The translations under genes were made by a program, and so were the position numbers. From Polaribacter pectinis (GTDB lineage Bacteria > Bacteroidota > Bacteroidia > Flavobacteriales > Flavobacteriaceae): a stretch of 64,000 nucleotides of DNA. This document shows positions 25,406 through 33,083 of this stretch, piece after piece (positions within the stretch are counted from its first letter, which is position 1; the number at the start of each line of letters is the position of its first letter). The stretch is from NCBI RefSeq assembly GCF_014352875.1, contig NZ_CP060695.1, positions 837,501 to 901,500 of the forward strand. The letters are read 5' to 3'. The notes below the pieces were generated by a model. The model saw only the letters and a list, made by a program, of their open reading frames with translations. It did no database searches and was not told where the DNA came from.

Positions 25406-26230
25406 TTAATCTAATGATTTCCACCAAACCAAAAAGAACTTTTCAATTTCTCCATTTGGTTTTTTCAGCCAACAAAGAGGAGAAAATTGTCTTTCTAAAT
25501 ATTCTAAAGAATTTTCTTTAAATTGATAAAAAGATTGCCATTCTACATTTTGGTGCGGAATTACCAACCAATTTTTTTTATTAGGAATGTAAAATTTACA
25601 CTCTGTAAATTGATTTAATTCATCTTTATTGATGTAAAAACCAATTACACAATCAGAATTTAATTGTTTTAATTTGATATTTCTATTTGAAAACGGAACA
25701 AATAATTGTGCTTTAAAATAGACTTGTTGCTCAATTTTGTTATTTTCTAAATTCAGTGTTTTTAAATACTCTGTACATTCTTTAGAGTAGAGAAGTGGTA
25801 ACTGTTTATGTTTAAGTTTGTCTAACTTTTCAACCAAAGAATCTTTTTTATTCGGACCAATAAAATGTTCAATTTCATTTGTACCAAAGGTGTTATCATA
25901 CAAATAGAATTTATAAATAATTTCTAAATGAATAGGTTTTTTATTTTTTGATATAATACAGTCTAATTCCCCTAATGTAATTTTATCTTTCTGAATTTGA
26001 ATATTCTCACATAAAATTTCAATAGTAGTTTCTTGTTCCAATTCAAACGAAACAAACTTTTCAATGTATTTTCCTAAACGTAGTTTTTCATTGATTTCAG
26101 TATCAAATTTCATTGATTTCGATTCGATTTTAAATTGCTTTAAATCATATACAGCATTGTCTTTCCACAAACAATTTGTTTGTAGAAAACCATCATATCT
26201 TTTCTGAATGTCTTTTGTTTTTTGATGCAT
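25406..26230 (-). CDS. DUF1853 family protein
   Basis: A 274-residue soluble protein of the DUF1853 family. The family signature is visible as GELDCIISKNKKPIHLEIIYKFYLY followed by HFIGPNKKDSLVEKLDKLKHKQLPLL. The acidic/Gln-Lys pattern (ELDCI...HLEIIYKF) resembles the core of PD-(D/E)xK nucleases, so a nuclease-like fold is possible, but I am not aware of a proven function. It is convergent with the ABC operon and divergent from the DUF2461 gene. Confidence 0.75.
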   Translation of the reverse strand: MHQKTKDIQKRYDGFLQTNCLWKDNAVYDLKQFKIESKSMKFDTEINEKLRLGKYIEKFVSFELEQETTIEILCENIQIQKDKITLGELDCIISKNKKPIHLEIIYKFYLYDNTFGTNEIEHFIGPNKKDSLVEKLDKLKHKQLPLLYSKECTEYLKTLNLENNKIEQQVYFKAQLFVPFSNRNIKLKQLNSDCVIGFYINKDELNQFTECKFYIPNKKNWLVIPHQNVEWQSFYQFKENSLEYLERQFSPLCWLKKPNGEIEKFFLVWWKSLD

Positions 26231-26287
26231 TTCAAATTCGAAGTTACAAATCTATTTTGTAAATTGAACTTTTAAAACACATCTATA

Positions 26288-26962
26288 ATGCAATTCGAAA
26301 AATCTACTTTTAAATACTTACAAGATTTACAAAAAAATAACAATAGAGATTGGTTTGCAGACCACAAAGAAACCTATTTAAAAGCGCAACAAAATGCGAA
26401 AGATGTATTTGCAGAGATTCATTTAAACTTGCAAAAACATGATGAAATAGAGAAATCTAAAATGATGCGTATTTATAGAGATGTTCGTTTTTCTAAAGAT
26501 AAAACACCTTATAAAGCTCATTTTGCAAATTCATATTCTAGATTAGGAAAAGAATTAAGAGGTGGTTATTTTTTAAGAATTAGACCAGGAGAATCTTTTT
26601 TAGCTGGCGGATTTTGGGAACCGAGTAAAGAAGACTTATTCCGAATTCGTAAAGAAATTGAGTTAGATGCATCAGAAATAAAAGACATTTTAGAAGAGAA
26701 GAATTACAAGAAACATTTTGGTGGAAAATTCGAAAGTTTTAGCGAATTAAAAACTGCTCCTAGAGGTTTTGATAAAGAACATCCAGATGTAGATTTATTG
26801 CGTAAAAAAGGTTTTATTGCAACCAAAAATTTTACGGATGAGGAAGTTTTATCTCCAAATTTTATACAAGAAGTAGACAAAAGTTTTAAAGCTTTGCGTC
26901 CGTTTTTTAATCTATTTAGTGATATTCTAACCACAAATTTAAACGGAGAAAGAATTATTTAA
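26288..26962 (+). CDS. DUF2461 family protein
   Basis: A 224-residue protein of the DUF2461 (TIGR02453) family, identified by LQKNNNRDWFADHKETYLKA near the start, the core RIYRDVRFSKDKTPYKAHF (about 60-78) and the FLAGGFWEPSKEDLFRIRKEI region. Members are widespread, soluble and functionally uncharacterised. It is a single-gene unit divergent from the DUF1853 gene. Confidence 0.85.
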   Translation: MQFEKSTFKYLQDLQKNNNRDWFADHKETYLKAQQNAKDVFAEIHLNLQKHDEIEKSKMMRIYRDVRFSKDKTPYKAHFANSYSRLGKELRGGYFLRIRPGESFLAGGFWEPSKEDLFRIRKEIELDASEIKDILEEKNYKKHFGGKFESFSELKTAPRGFDKEHPDVDLLRKKGFIATKNFTDEEVLSPNFIQEVDKSFKALRPFFNLFSDILTTNLNGERII

Positions 26963-27012
26963 AAAAAGTTAGTATAACTTTATTAGAATGATTGTTTCAA
27001 AATAAAACACAC

Positions 27013-27579
27013 CTATTCTATCACAGAAATGATATTGTAAATTACATTTTGAAGTTTGTAATCAATATCAGAAGCACTTTTCATTATTTGCAATCCATAA
27101 TAAGAAGTTATCAAATAATTCGCATATACTTTGCTAGATTTACTATTGTTTATAGAACCTAAATTTTGTCCTCTTTTTACAAGATCTTCAAATAAATCTA
27201 AAATATATGATTGTTGATTTTTTACCAATCTAATTATTTGGGGCTCTTTATTATTTGTTTCAGAAATATAATTCGGAATTAAGTATTCTTTATTAGATTC
27301 ATTAATAGAGAATTCTAAAAGTTCTCGAATAGTTTTTAATGGATTTGTAGAAGCCATTATTATGTTCTGAATATCTCTTCTGTATTTAGATTCGCAATTG
27401 TTAAAACACTCAATAAACAATTCTAGTTTACTTCCAAATGAATTGTAAATACTAGATCTATTCAATCCACTTACAGAAACAATATCTTCCATAGAAGTAG
27501 CACAATACCCTTTTGAATAAAAAAGTAAAGTTACTTTATTCAAAATATTAGCTTTATTAAAAGAAGTTTTTTTAGACAT
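27013..27579 (-). CDS. TetR/AcrR-family regulator
   Basis: A 188-residue one-component regulator with an N-terminal TetR helix-turn-helix (about 10-56; TSMEDIVSVSGLNRSSIYNSFGSKLELF) and an all-helical ligand-binding domain. It lies downstream of the MATE pump gene on the same strand. A 26-bp palindrome just upstream of its start (27589-27614) is a likely operator. Control of the MATE pump and of itself is the obvious hypothesis. Confidence 0.88.
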   Translation of the reverse strand: MSKKTSFNKANILNKVTLLFYSKGYCATSMEDIVSVSGLNRSSIYNSFGSKLELFIECFNNCESKYRRDIQNIIMASTNPLKTIRELLEFSINESNKEYLIPNYISETNNKEPQIIRLVKNQQSYILDLFEDLVKRGQNLGSINNSKSSKVYANYLITSYYGLQIMKSASDIDYKLQNVIYNIISVIE

Positions 27580-27588
27580 AGTATTGAA

Positions 27589-27614
27589 ACGATTATTTCA
27601 AAAAAAATAATCGT
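27589..27614. promoter_or_regulatory. Palindrome upstream of the tetR-type gene, candidate operator
   Basis: ACGATTATTT (27589-27598) and AAATAATCGT (27605-27614) are exact 10-bp inverted arms with a 6-base spacer. The site ends 10 bases upstream of the regulator's start codon and lies between the regulator and the MATE gene. Confidence 0.55.
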
Positions 27615-27701
27615 CGTAATTTACTAAATTAATCATTATTTAAACTGAAAAAACAAAAATGAAACTATTTTATCAAAAGGATATTAACAAATAGAGAAAT
27701 A

Positions 27702-29039
27702 TTACTGAAGGTTTTTATTTACTTCTCTTTTTAAAACGATAATTGTAATAATTGTAGATAGTGTATCTGCAATTGGGAAAGACCACCAAACACCATTTAC
27801 ACCAAAATACATTGGTAAAAAATAGGCTAGAGGAATTAAGAAAATTCCTTGTTTTAGAAGTGTTAAAAATAATGCAGGCATCGCTTTTCCTGCAGCTTGG
27901 AAATAGGCAGATCCAATTAATTGCATCGTTACAATTGGGGTTACTAAAAAGACAATTAACATTGCATTTGGGGTTTTTTCTAACAATGTTGCATCATTGG
28001 TAAAAACCCAAATAATTTGTTCTTTAAATATAACAATTCCTATAAAAATAATAGTTCCTACAATGGACCCAAAATAGATTGATTTCTTAATAGTTTCTTT
28101 AACTCTGTTATTTTTTTCTGCACCAATATTAAAACCAGCAACTGGTAAAAATCCTTGAGAGACACCTAAAACAGGAGATAAAGCAAACATCATAACTCTA
28201 TTGATAATCCCAAATACGGCAATAGAAATTTCTCCTCCATAAGTAAAAAGCGAATAATTTAAAACAATCATTAAAATACTAATTGCACCTTGTCTAACGA
28301 TAGAAACTCCACCAAGCTCAACAATTTCTCTTACAATTTTAAAATCTAATTTAAAGTTCTTTGGGATAATTTTTAATTCACTTTTAGAAGATAAAAAGAA
28401 ATATAAAATATATAAACCACAACTTGCATAAGAAAGAGATGTTGCTAAACCTGCGCCATACATTCCCCAATCGAAAACTTTTATAAATATAATATCTAAA
28501 ACCACGTTTAAAACTGCAGGAACCATCATTGCATACATGGCAAATTTAGGTTTTCCTTCTGCTCTAATTACAGGATTTCCCATCATAGCAAAAGCTAAAA
28601 AAGGAACTCCATAAATAATTACCCCAAAATATTCTGATGCAATTGGTAAAATATCGCCTTTTGCGCCGAATAAATTCAAAATAGGAACACTAAAAACATT
28701 ACCAAGCGTTACAAAAAGAATGGCAAGAATTACAGTTAAACAAATCTGATTTCCAAACGTTAAAAAAGCTTTTTCAGAATTATTAGCACCTAAAGCTCTT
28801 GATATGATGGAACTTCCACCAATTCCAATTCCCATTCCAATAGATGAAATTAAAAATGCAATTGGTAAAACCACAGTAATTGCTGCGATTGCTAATACAC
28901 CAATCCATTGTCCAACAAAAATGGTGTCTACAATCATGTTTAAAGACATTACAAGAATTCCTATTGTTGCAGGAACAGCTTGTTTTATCAATAATTTACT
29001 TATTTTTTCGGTACCTAAATCGCTTGCTAGTTTATTCAT
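27702..29039 (-). CDS. MATE-family efflux transporter
   Basis: A 445-residue inner-membrane protein with about twelve membrane helices in two homologous halves and the MatE signatures (KQAVPATIGILVMSLNMIVDTIFVGQWIG; GIGGSSIISRALGANNSEKA; GVSQGFLPVAGFNIGAEKNNRVKETI). Such carriers expel cationic drugs or dyes in exchange for sodium or protons. It belongs to the DinF/MepA-like bacterial group. A TetR-type regulator follows it on the same strand. Confidence 0.92.
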   Translation of the reverse strand: MNKLASDLGTEKISKLLIKQAVPATIGILVMSLNMIVDTIFVGQWIGVLAIAAITVVLPIAFLISSIGMGIGIGGSSIISRALGANNSEKAFLTFGNQICLTVILAILFVTLGNVFSVPILNLFGAKGDILPIASEYFGVIIYGVPFLAFAMMGNPVIRAEGKPKFAMYAMMVPAVLNVVLDIIFIKVFDWGMYGAGLATSLSYASCGLYILYFFLSSKSELKIIPKNFKLDFKIVREIVELGGVSIVRQGAISILMIVLNYSLFTYGGEISIAVFGIINRVMMFALSPVLGVSQGFLPVAGFNIGAEKNNRVKETIKKSIYFGSIVGTIIFIGIVIFKEQIIWVFTNDATLLEKTPNAMLIVFLVTPIVTMQLIGSAYFQAAGKAMPALFLTLLKQGIFLIPLAYFLPMYFGVNGVWWSFPIADTLSTIITIIVLKREVNKNLQ

Positions 29040-29145
29040 ATAAAGTTTTACAAAGAACGTGAATCTTCCTTATTTTATCTAAAATGAAACATCAATAATT
29101 GTTATAGAAGTATTAAAATTTTTAAGTTTGCTAAAATCAAAAAAA

Positions 29146-29541
29146 ATGGATTCAGTTTTTAGTGTAAAATTTAAAGTTAAAATCTCTGATATAGATGATT
29201 TGAACCATGTAAACAATGTTTCCTATGTAAAATGGATGGATACTGTTGCTTTTGAACATTTAGCCTATTTAACAAAAGATAATCCATTGTCTGAATATGT
29301 TTGGGTGGTTATGAAACACGAAATAGAGTATTTAAAACAAGCGGTTTTAGGAGATGAAGTTATTGGTAAAACCTGGGTTGGAGAAACAAGAGGTTTTACT
29401 TCTATACGTTATATTAATTTTTATAAAGATGATGTTGTAATACTAAAAGCAAAAACTACTTGGGCAATGTTAGATGCAAAAACATATAAGCCAGTAAGAA
29501 TTAGAGAAAACGTTTTAAAAGTATTACAACCAAACAAATAA
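29146..29541 (+). CDS. Acyl-CoA thioesterase (4-hydroxybenzoyl-CoA thioesterase family)
   Basis: A 131-residue hot-dog-fold thioesterase. The catalytic motif region SDIDDLNHVNNVSYVKWMDTVAFEH has the Asp and Asn-His of the 4HBT/YbgC-FadM group, which hydrolyse acyl-CoA esters. A TTG start 18 bases upstream is possible, but the ATG at 29146, preceded by an A-rich stretch, is preferred. It sits 33 bases before a DEAD-box helicase gene that has its own -7 box. Confidence 0.85.
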   Translation: MDSVFSVKFKVKISDIDDLNHVNNVSYVKWMDTVAFEHLAYLTKDNPLSEYVWVVMKHEIEYLKQAVLGDEVIGKTWVGETRGFTSIRYINFYKDDVVILKAKTTWAMLDAKTYKPVRIRENVLKVLQPNK

Positions 29542-29544
29542 AAG

Positions 29545-29552
29545 TATCTTTG
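29545..29552 (+). promoter_or_regulatory. -7 box of the DEAD-box helicase gene
   Basis: TATCTTTG fits TAnnTTTG, just after the thioesterase stop and 22 bases before the helicase ATG. No clear -33 TTTG. Confidence 0.45.
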
Positions 29553-29574
29553 CAGCATTAAATTTAGAGAAAAA

Positions 29575-30696
29575 ATGTCAACATTTTCAGCATTAGGTAT
29601 TACCAAAGAATATATACAGTCTATTAAAGAATTAGGAATTTATAAACCTTCAGAAATTCAAGAGAAGGCAATACCTATTTTATTAAAAGGTAAAACCGAT
29701 TTTATTGGTTTAGCACAAACAGGAACAGGAAAAACAGCAGCTTTTGGTTTGCCAATTCTTAATAATATAGATGCTACATCAGATAATATTCAGGCTTTAA
29801 TTTTATCGCCAACAAGAGAACTGGTGCAGCAAATTAAGAAGCAGTTATTCAAGTTTACAAAATATAATGAAGAAAAAATCTTTGTAGAAGCTGTTTTTGG
29901 TGGAGAAAAAATTGACAGACAAATTGGTAATTTAAAAAGAACTACACATGTTGTTGTGGCAACTCCAGGAAGATTAATCGATTTAATTGAAAGAGGAGAT
30001 ATAGATATCAGTCACGTTAAAACAGTTGTTTTAGATGAAGCTGATGAAATGTTAAGCATGGGTTTTAAACAAGATTTGAATAGAATCTTAAAGTTTACAA
30101 CTAAAAACGACAGAAATACTTGGTTATTTTCTGCAACAATGCCAGAAGAAATAAAAAAGATTGTAAAAACTTATATGGATGCTAATGCGCCAAGAGTTGA
30201 AATAAATCCTGATTCTTTAGTAAATGAAAACATTAGACATCAATTTGCTAGAACTACAATCAAAGAAAAAACAGGGAAAATTATTACCTTTTTAGAAAAA
30301 AGAGATGCACAAAGAGGTATCATTTTTTGTAGAACAAAAGCTGGAGCGCAAAATTTAGCAGATGAATTAATAGAAGAAGGTTTTTCTGCAGCTGCTTTAG
30401 AAGGAGATATGCAACAAAAAGAACGTGATAAAGTAATGCGTGCTTTTAAAAATGAAAGTCTACAATATTTAGTTTCTACAGATGTTTCTGCACGTGGAAT
30501 TGATGTTAGAGATTTAGAATTTGTAATTCACCATCAATTACCAGAACAATTAGATTACTATACACATAGAAGTGGAAGAACTGCAAGAGCTGGAAAAACA
30601 GGTATATCTTTAGCATTTGTCTTGCCTTATGAAATTGAGAGAATTCACGAAATTCAGAAAGACTTAAACATTAAATTTACTGAAGTAGATATATAA
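29575..30696 (+). CDS. DEAD-box RNA helicase
   Basis: This 373-residue ATP-dependent RNA helicase contains only the two RecA-like core domains: Q motif (YKPSEIQEKAIP), motif I AQTGTGKTAAFG, Ia PTRELV, motif II VLDEADEMLSMGF, motif III SATMP, IV IIFCRTK, V STDVSARGIDV and VI HRSGRTARAG. It lacks the long basic or RRM C-terminal tails of DeaD/CsdA and so resembles a minimal RhlE/SrmB-type enzyme. It acts in RNA or ribosome remodelling. Two bases separate it from the next gene. Confidence 0.95.
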   Translation: MSTFSALGITKEYIQSIKELGIYKPSEIQEKAIPILLKGKTDFIGLAQTGTGKTAAFGLPILNNIDATSDNIQALILSPTRELVQQIKKQLFKFTKYNEEKIFVEAVFGGEKIDRQIGNLKRTTHVVVATPGRLIDLIERGDIDISHVKTVVLDEADEMLSMGFKQDLNRILKFTTKNDRNTWLFSATMPEEIKKIVKTYMDANAPRVEINPDSLVNENIRHQFARTTIKEKTGKIITFLEKRDAQRGIIFCRTKAGAQNLADELIEEGFSAAALEGDMQQKERDKVMRAFKNESLQYLVSTDVSARGIDVRDLEFVIHHQLPEQLDYYTHRSGRTARAGKTGISLAFVLPYEIERIHEIQKDLNIKFTEVDI

Positions 30697-30698
30697 AA

Positions 30699-31322
30699 AT
30701 GAATTTAATTTACGTTTTAGATATTCTTGGAACGTTTGCATTTGCAATTAGTGGAGCTTTAGTGGCTTCAGATAAGAGATTCGATTTATTTGGCGTAATC
30801 ATTATTGCTTTTGTTACAGCTGTTGGTGGTGGAATGTTACGTGATGTATTAATAAATGCGCATCCAATAAATTGGATTGGAGATCTAAATTACTTTTGGA
30901 CCATCTTAATTGCAGTTGTTTTTACCTTTCTTTTTAAAAGTAAAATTGCTCATTTAAGCAAAACCATGTTTTTGTTTGATACAGTTGGTATAGGTGTATT
31001 TACTTTATTAGGTTTAGAAAAAGCATTGTCCTTTGGTTTACACCCAATTATTGCCCTAATAATGGGAATGATTTCTGCAGTTTTTGGAGGTGTTTTACGT
31101 GATGTTTTAACAAATAAAATTCCATTAATTTTCGAAAAAGAAATTTATGCTTCTGCATGTTTAGCTGGTGGAATTACGTATTTAATTTTGAATTATTTTG
31201 GATTTCCAGAAAATATTATTTTTATAATTTCTGCATCTGTAATTGTTATTATTAGAGCAGTTGCTGTAAAATTTGAATTGCAATTACCAAAAATTAAAGA
31301 CGATTTATTTACTAAAAACTAA
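30699..31322 (+). CDS. TRIC/UPF0126 family cation channel-like membrane protein
   Basis: This 207-residue protein has seven predicted helices made of two repeats, each with the UPF0126 signature (AFAISGALVAS...TAVGGGMLRDVL and GLHPIIALIMGMISAVFGGVLRDVL). Prokaryotic relatives form trimeric intracellular cation channels conducting K+ or Na+; older annotation links the family to glycine import (YadS). It is in a tight unit between the helicase and the MaoC gene (gaps of two and three bases). Confidence 0.88.
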   Translation: MNLIYVLDILGTFAFAISGALVASDKRFDLFGVIIIAFVTAVGGGMLRDVLINAHPINWIGDLNYFWTILIAVVFTFLFKSKIAHLSKTMFLFDTVGIGVFTLLGLEKALSFGLHPIIALIMGMISAVFGGVLRDVLTNKIPLIFEKEIYASACLAGGITYLILNYFGFPENIIFIISASVIVIIRAVAVKFELQLPKIKDDLFTKN

Positions 31323-31325
31323 ATA

Positions 31326-31790
31326 ATGAAACCATTAGAATTTACAGATTTCTCCGAATTTAAATTAATGTTAGGTAAAGAATTACCAACAGGAAATTGG
31401 TACACAATTACCCAAGAAATGATTAACAATTTTGCCAACGCAACGTTAGACAAACAATGGATTCATATTGATGAAAAAAGGGCAGAGAAGGAGAGTCCTT
31501 TTAAAAGCACAGTTGCACATGGTTTTATGTCTGTTGCCATGATTTCTAGAATGTTAGAAGAAGCTTTTACAATTAAAAGTGTAAAAATGGGACTGAATTA
31601 TGGAATAAATAAAGTTCGTTTTCCAAGTCCTGTTCCTGTAAATAGTGAATTAAGAATGTTGAGTTCTGTAAAAGAAATTGAAGAGTTAGCAAACAACGGA
31701 ATTAAAGTAACCTTTTCTTGTACTATAGAAATAAAAGGGCAACAAAAACCAGCTTGTGTAGCAGAGTTTATTGCTGCTTTGTTTGAATAA
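31326..31790 (+). CDS. MaoC-family dehydratase
   Basis: A 154-residue hot-dog-fold enoyl-CoA hydratase-like protein. The hydratase-2 motif is seen as QWIHIDEKRAEKESPFKSTVAHGFMSVAMISRML, containing the Asp and His of the active site, and a second conserved stretch (GINKVRFPSPVPVNSELR) follows. Members hydrate trans-2-enoyl-CoA or related thioesters. It is the last gene of the helicase, TRIC, MaoC unit. Confidence 0.88.
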   Translation: MKPLEFTDFSEFKLMLGKELPTGNWYTITQEMINNFANATLDKQWIHIDEKRAEKESPFKSTVAHGFMSVAMISRMLEEAFTIKSVKMGLNYGINKVRFPSPVPVNSELRMLSSVKEIEELANNGIKVTFSCTIEIKGQQKPACVAEFIAALFE

Positions 31791-31798
31791 TTTAATAT

Positions 31799-31835
31799 AA
31801 AAAAGCCTTACAAATCAATATTTATAAGGCATCTT
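31799..31835. terminator. Terminator between the convergent MaoC and membrane-protein genes
   Basis: GCCTTA (31805-31810) and TAAGGC (31825-31830) pair over a 14-base loop, with an A-run on the left (T-run for minus-strand transcripts) and TCTTTT on the right. Confidence 0.65.
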
Positions 31836-31859
31836 TTAAGATTTAATTATTTTAAAGTT

Positions 31860-32279
31860 TTACTTTAAAATTCCATCTGCAATACATTTTTTTGAATACC
31901 AGATTAAGAAAATGCAAACAACAATAATCATAATTGGCATTACGTACATTTTTAAATCAGCATTCATCATAATATGAACTTGTTGAATTGTAGCACAGAC
32001 TCCTGAAAGAATAAATAGGTAATACGCAATTTTCTTTCTTGCCAAAAAGAAGATGCAACCTAAAAATCCGCCAAAAACAGCCAAAGCAAATAGTGCAGTA
32101 ATCCAAGCAGGATGTTCTACCAACATTTCTGCTTGTTGTTCTGGAGATAATTGCGCTATCATATCTTCTGTTATCAAAGCTTGAAATAAATAAGCACTAA
32201 CTCCCATGAGATTCCATAAAAGTGCTAGCACTCCAATAACCCAAAAAGCTTTACTTGGTTTGTTTAAATTTTCTGTCAT
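31860..32279 (-). CDS. Small membrane protein, four helices
   Basis: A 139-residue protein with four predicted transmembrane helices (about 13-35, 58-80, 84-104 and 110-130) and a short amphipathic loop between helices 1 and 2 (MIAQLSPEQQAEMLVEHP). I recall close relatives in many Flavobacteriia, sometimes labelled sugar transporter without evidence. Function is unknown. It is a single-gene unit. Confidence 0.7.
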   Translation of the reverse strand: MTENLNKPSKAFWVIGVLALLWNLMGVSAYLFQALITEDMIAQLSPEQQAEMLVEHPAWITALFALAVFGGFLGCIFFLARKKIAYYLFILSGVCATIQQVHIMMNADLKMYVMPIMIIVVCIFLIWYSKKCIADGILK

Positions 32280-32399
32280 AATAAAAATAGTTTAGTTAGT
32301 TGATTTATTAAAAGTAGTAAAAAAACTTGTGAAACTATAAAATGTAAAGTATTTTTGTCATTATATAAAGTAAATTTGTCTAATTGTAAAATAAATAAG

Positions 32400-32843
32400 A
32401 TGTCGAAACAATCAATTTGTGAAAGAGAAAGAAGTCATTTAGAAAAAATGAATAAATTTCAACTAGGAAATCAATTTAAAAAGATAGGACTCATTATTGC
32501 AATAGGAACTTTTGTTTTAATGATTGGTAGAAAATATATTGAAGATTCTGAATGGATAAGACCAATTTTGCACGGAATATTATTAATTGGTTTGTTGCTA
32601 ATCTCTTTATCAAAAGAAAAAATTGAAGATGAATTTATAGACAGTTTACGATCTCAATCATATAGATTGGCTTTTATTATGGCAATTGTATATTCTTTAG
32701 TACAGCCTTTGGTTAATTATGGAGTAGGGAATTTATTGAATCAAAATGAGGAAATGAAGAGTTTTAGTTATTTTCAAGTATTATTTTTTATGCTAATAGT
32801 TCAGTTGATGTTTTTCTGGCAACTTAAAAGAATGAACAAATAA
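32400..32843 (+). CDS. Membrane protein paired with an XRE regulator
   Basis: This 147-residue protein has a cytoplasmic N-terminus (about 1-25, charged) followed by four hydrophobic helices in two hairpins (LIIAIGTFVLMIG, ILLIGLLLISL, LAFIMAIVYSLVQPLV, VLFFMLIVQLMFFWQL). A TTG start 15 codons upstream is rejected in favour of the ATG at 32400. One base separates it from the following helix-turn-helix gene. Such membrane protein plus small XRE regulator pairs are frequent in Bacteroidota and Firmicutes; function is unproven. Confidence 0.72.
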   Translation: MSKQSICERERSHLEKMNKFQLGNQFKKIGLIIAIGTFVLMIGRKYIEDSEWIRPILHGILLIGLLLISLSKEKIEDEFIDSLRSQSYRLAFIMAIVYSLVQPLVNYGVGNLLNQNEEMKSFSYFQVLFFMLIVQLMFFWQLKRMNK

Positions 32844-32844
32844 G

Positions 32845-33045
32845 ATGAAGAACACACTTAAAGTACAACGTGCAATATTAGATTTAACACAAGATGATTT
32901 AGCAAAAGCAATTGGTGTTTCTAGACAAACTATCAATTCTATTGAAAAGAGTAGGTATGTACCATCAACAGTTTTAGCATTAAAATTATCAGCAATATTT
33001 AAAATACCAGTAAATGAGTTTTTTAAATTAGAAGAAGATGATTAA
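32845..33045 (+). CDS. Small XRE-family transcriptional regulator
   Basis: A 66-residue protein that is almost only a helix-turn-helix: LDLTQDDLAKAIGVSRQTINSIEKSRYVPSTVLALKLSAIF. It belongs to the short YgzD/XRE group lacking any sensor domain, and the C-terminal PVNEFFKLEEDD is typical. It follows the membrane protein gene after one base, so the membrane protein probably controls or is controlled by it. Confidence 0.9.
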   Translation: MKNTLKVQRAILDLTQDDLAKAIGVSRQTINSIEKSRYVPSTVLALKLSAIFKIPVNEFFKLEEDD

Positions 33046-33083
33046 AGTTATTTTATTACTTATCATCATCATATTTAAATTGG

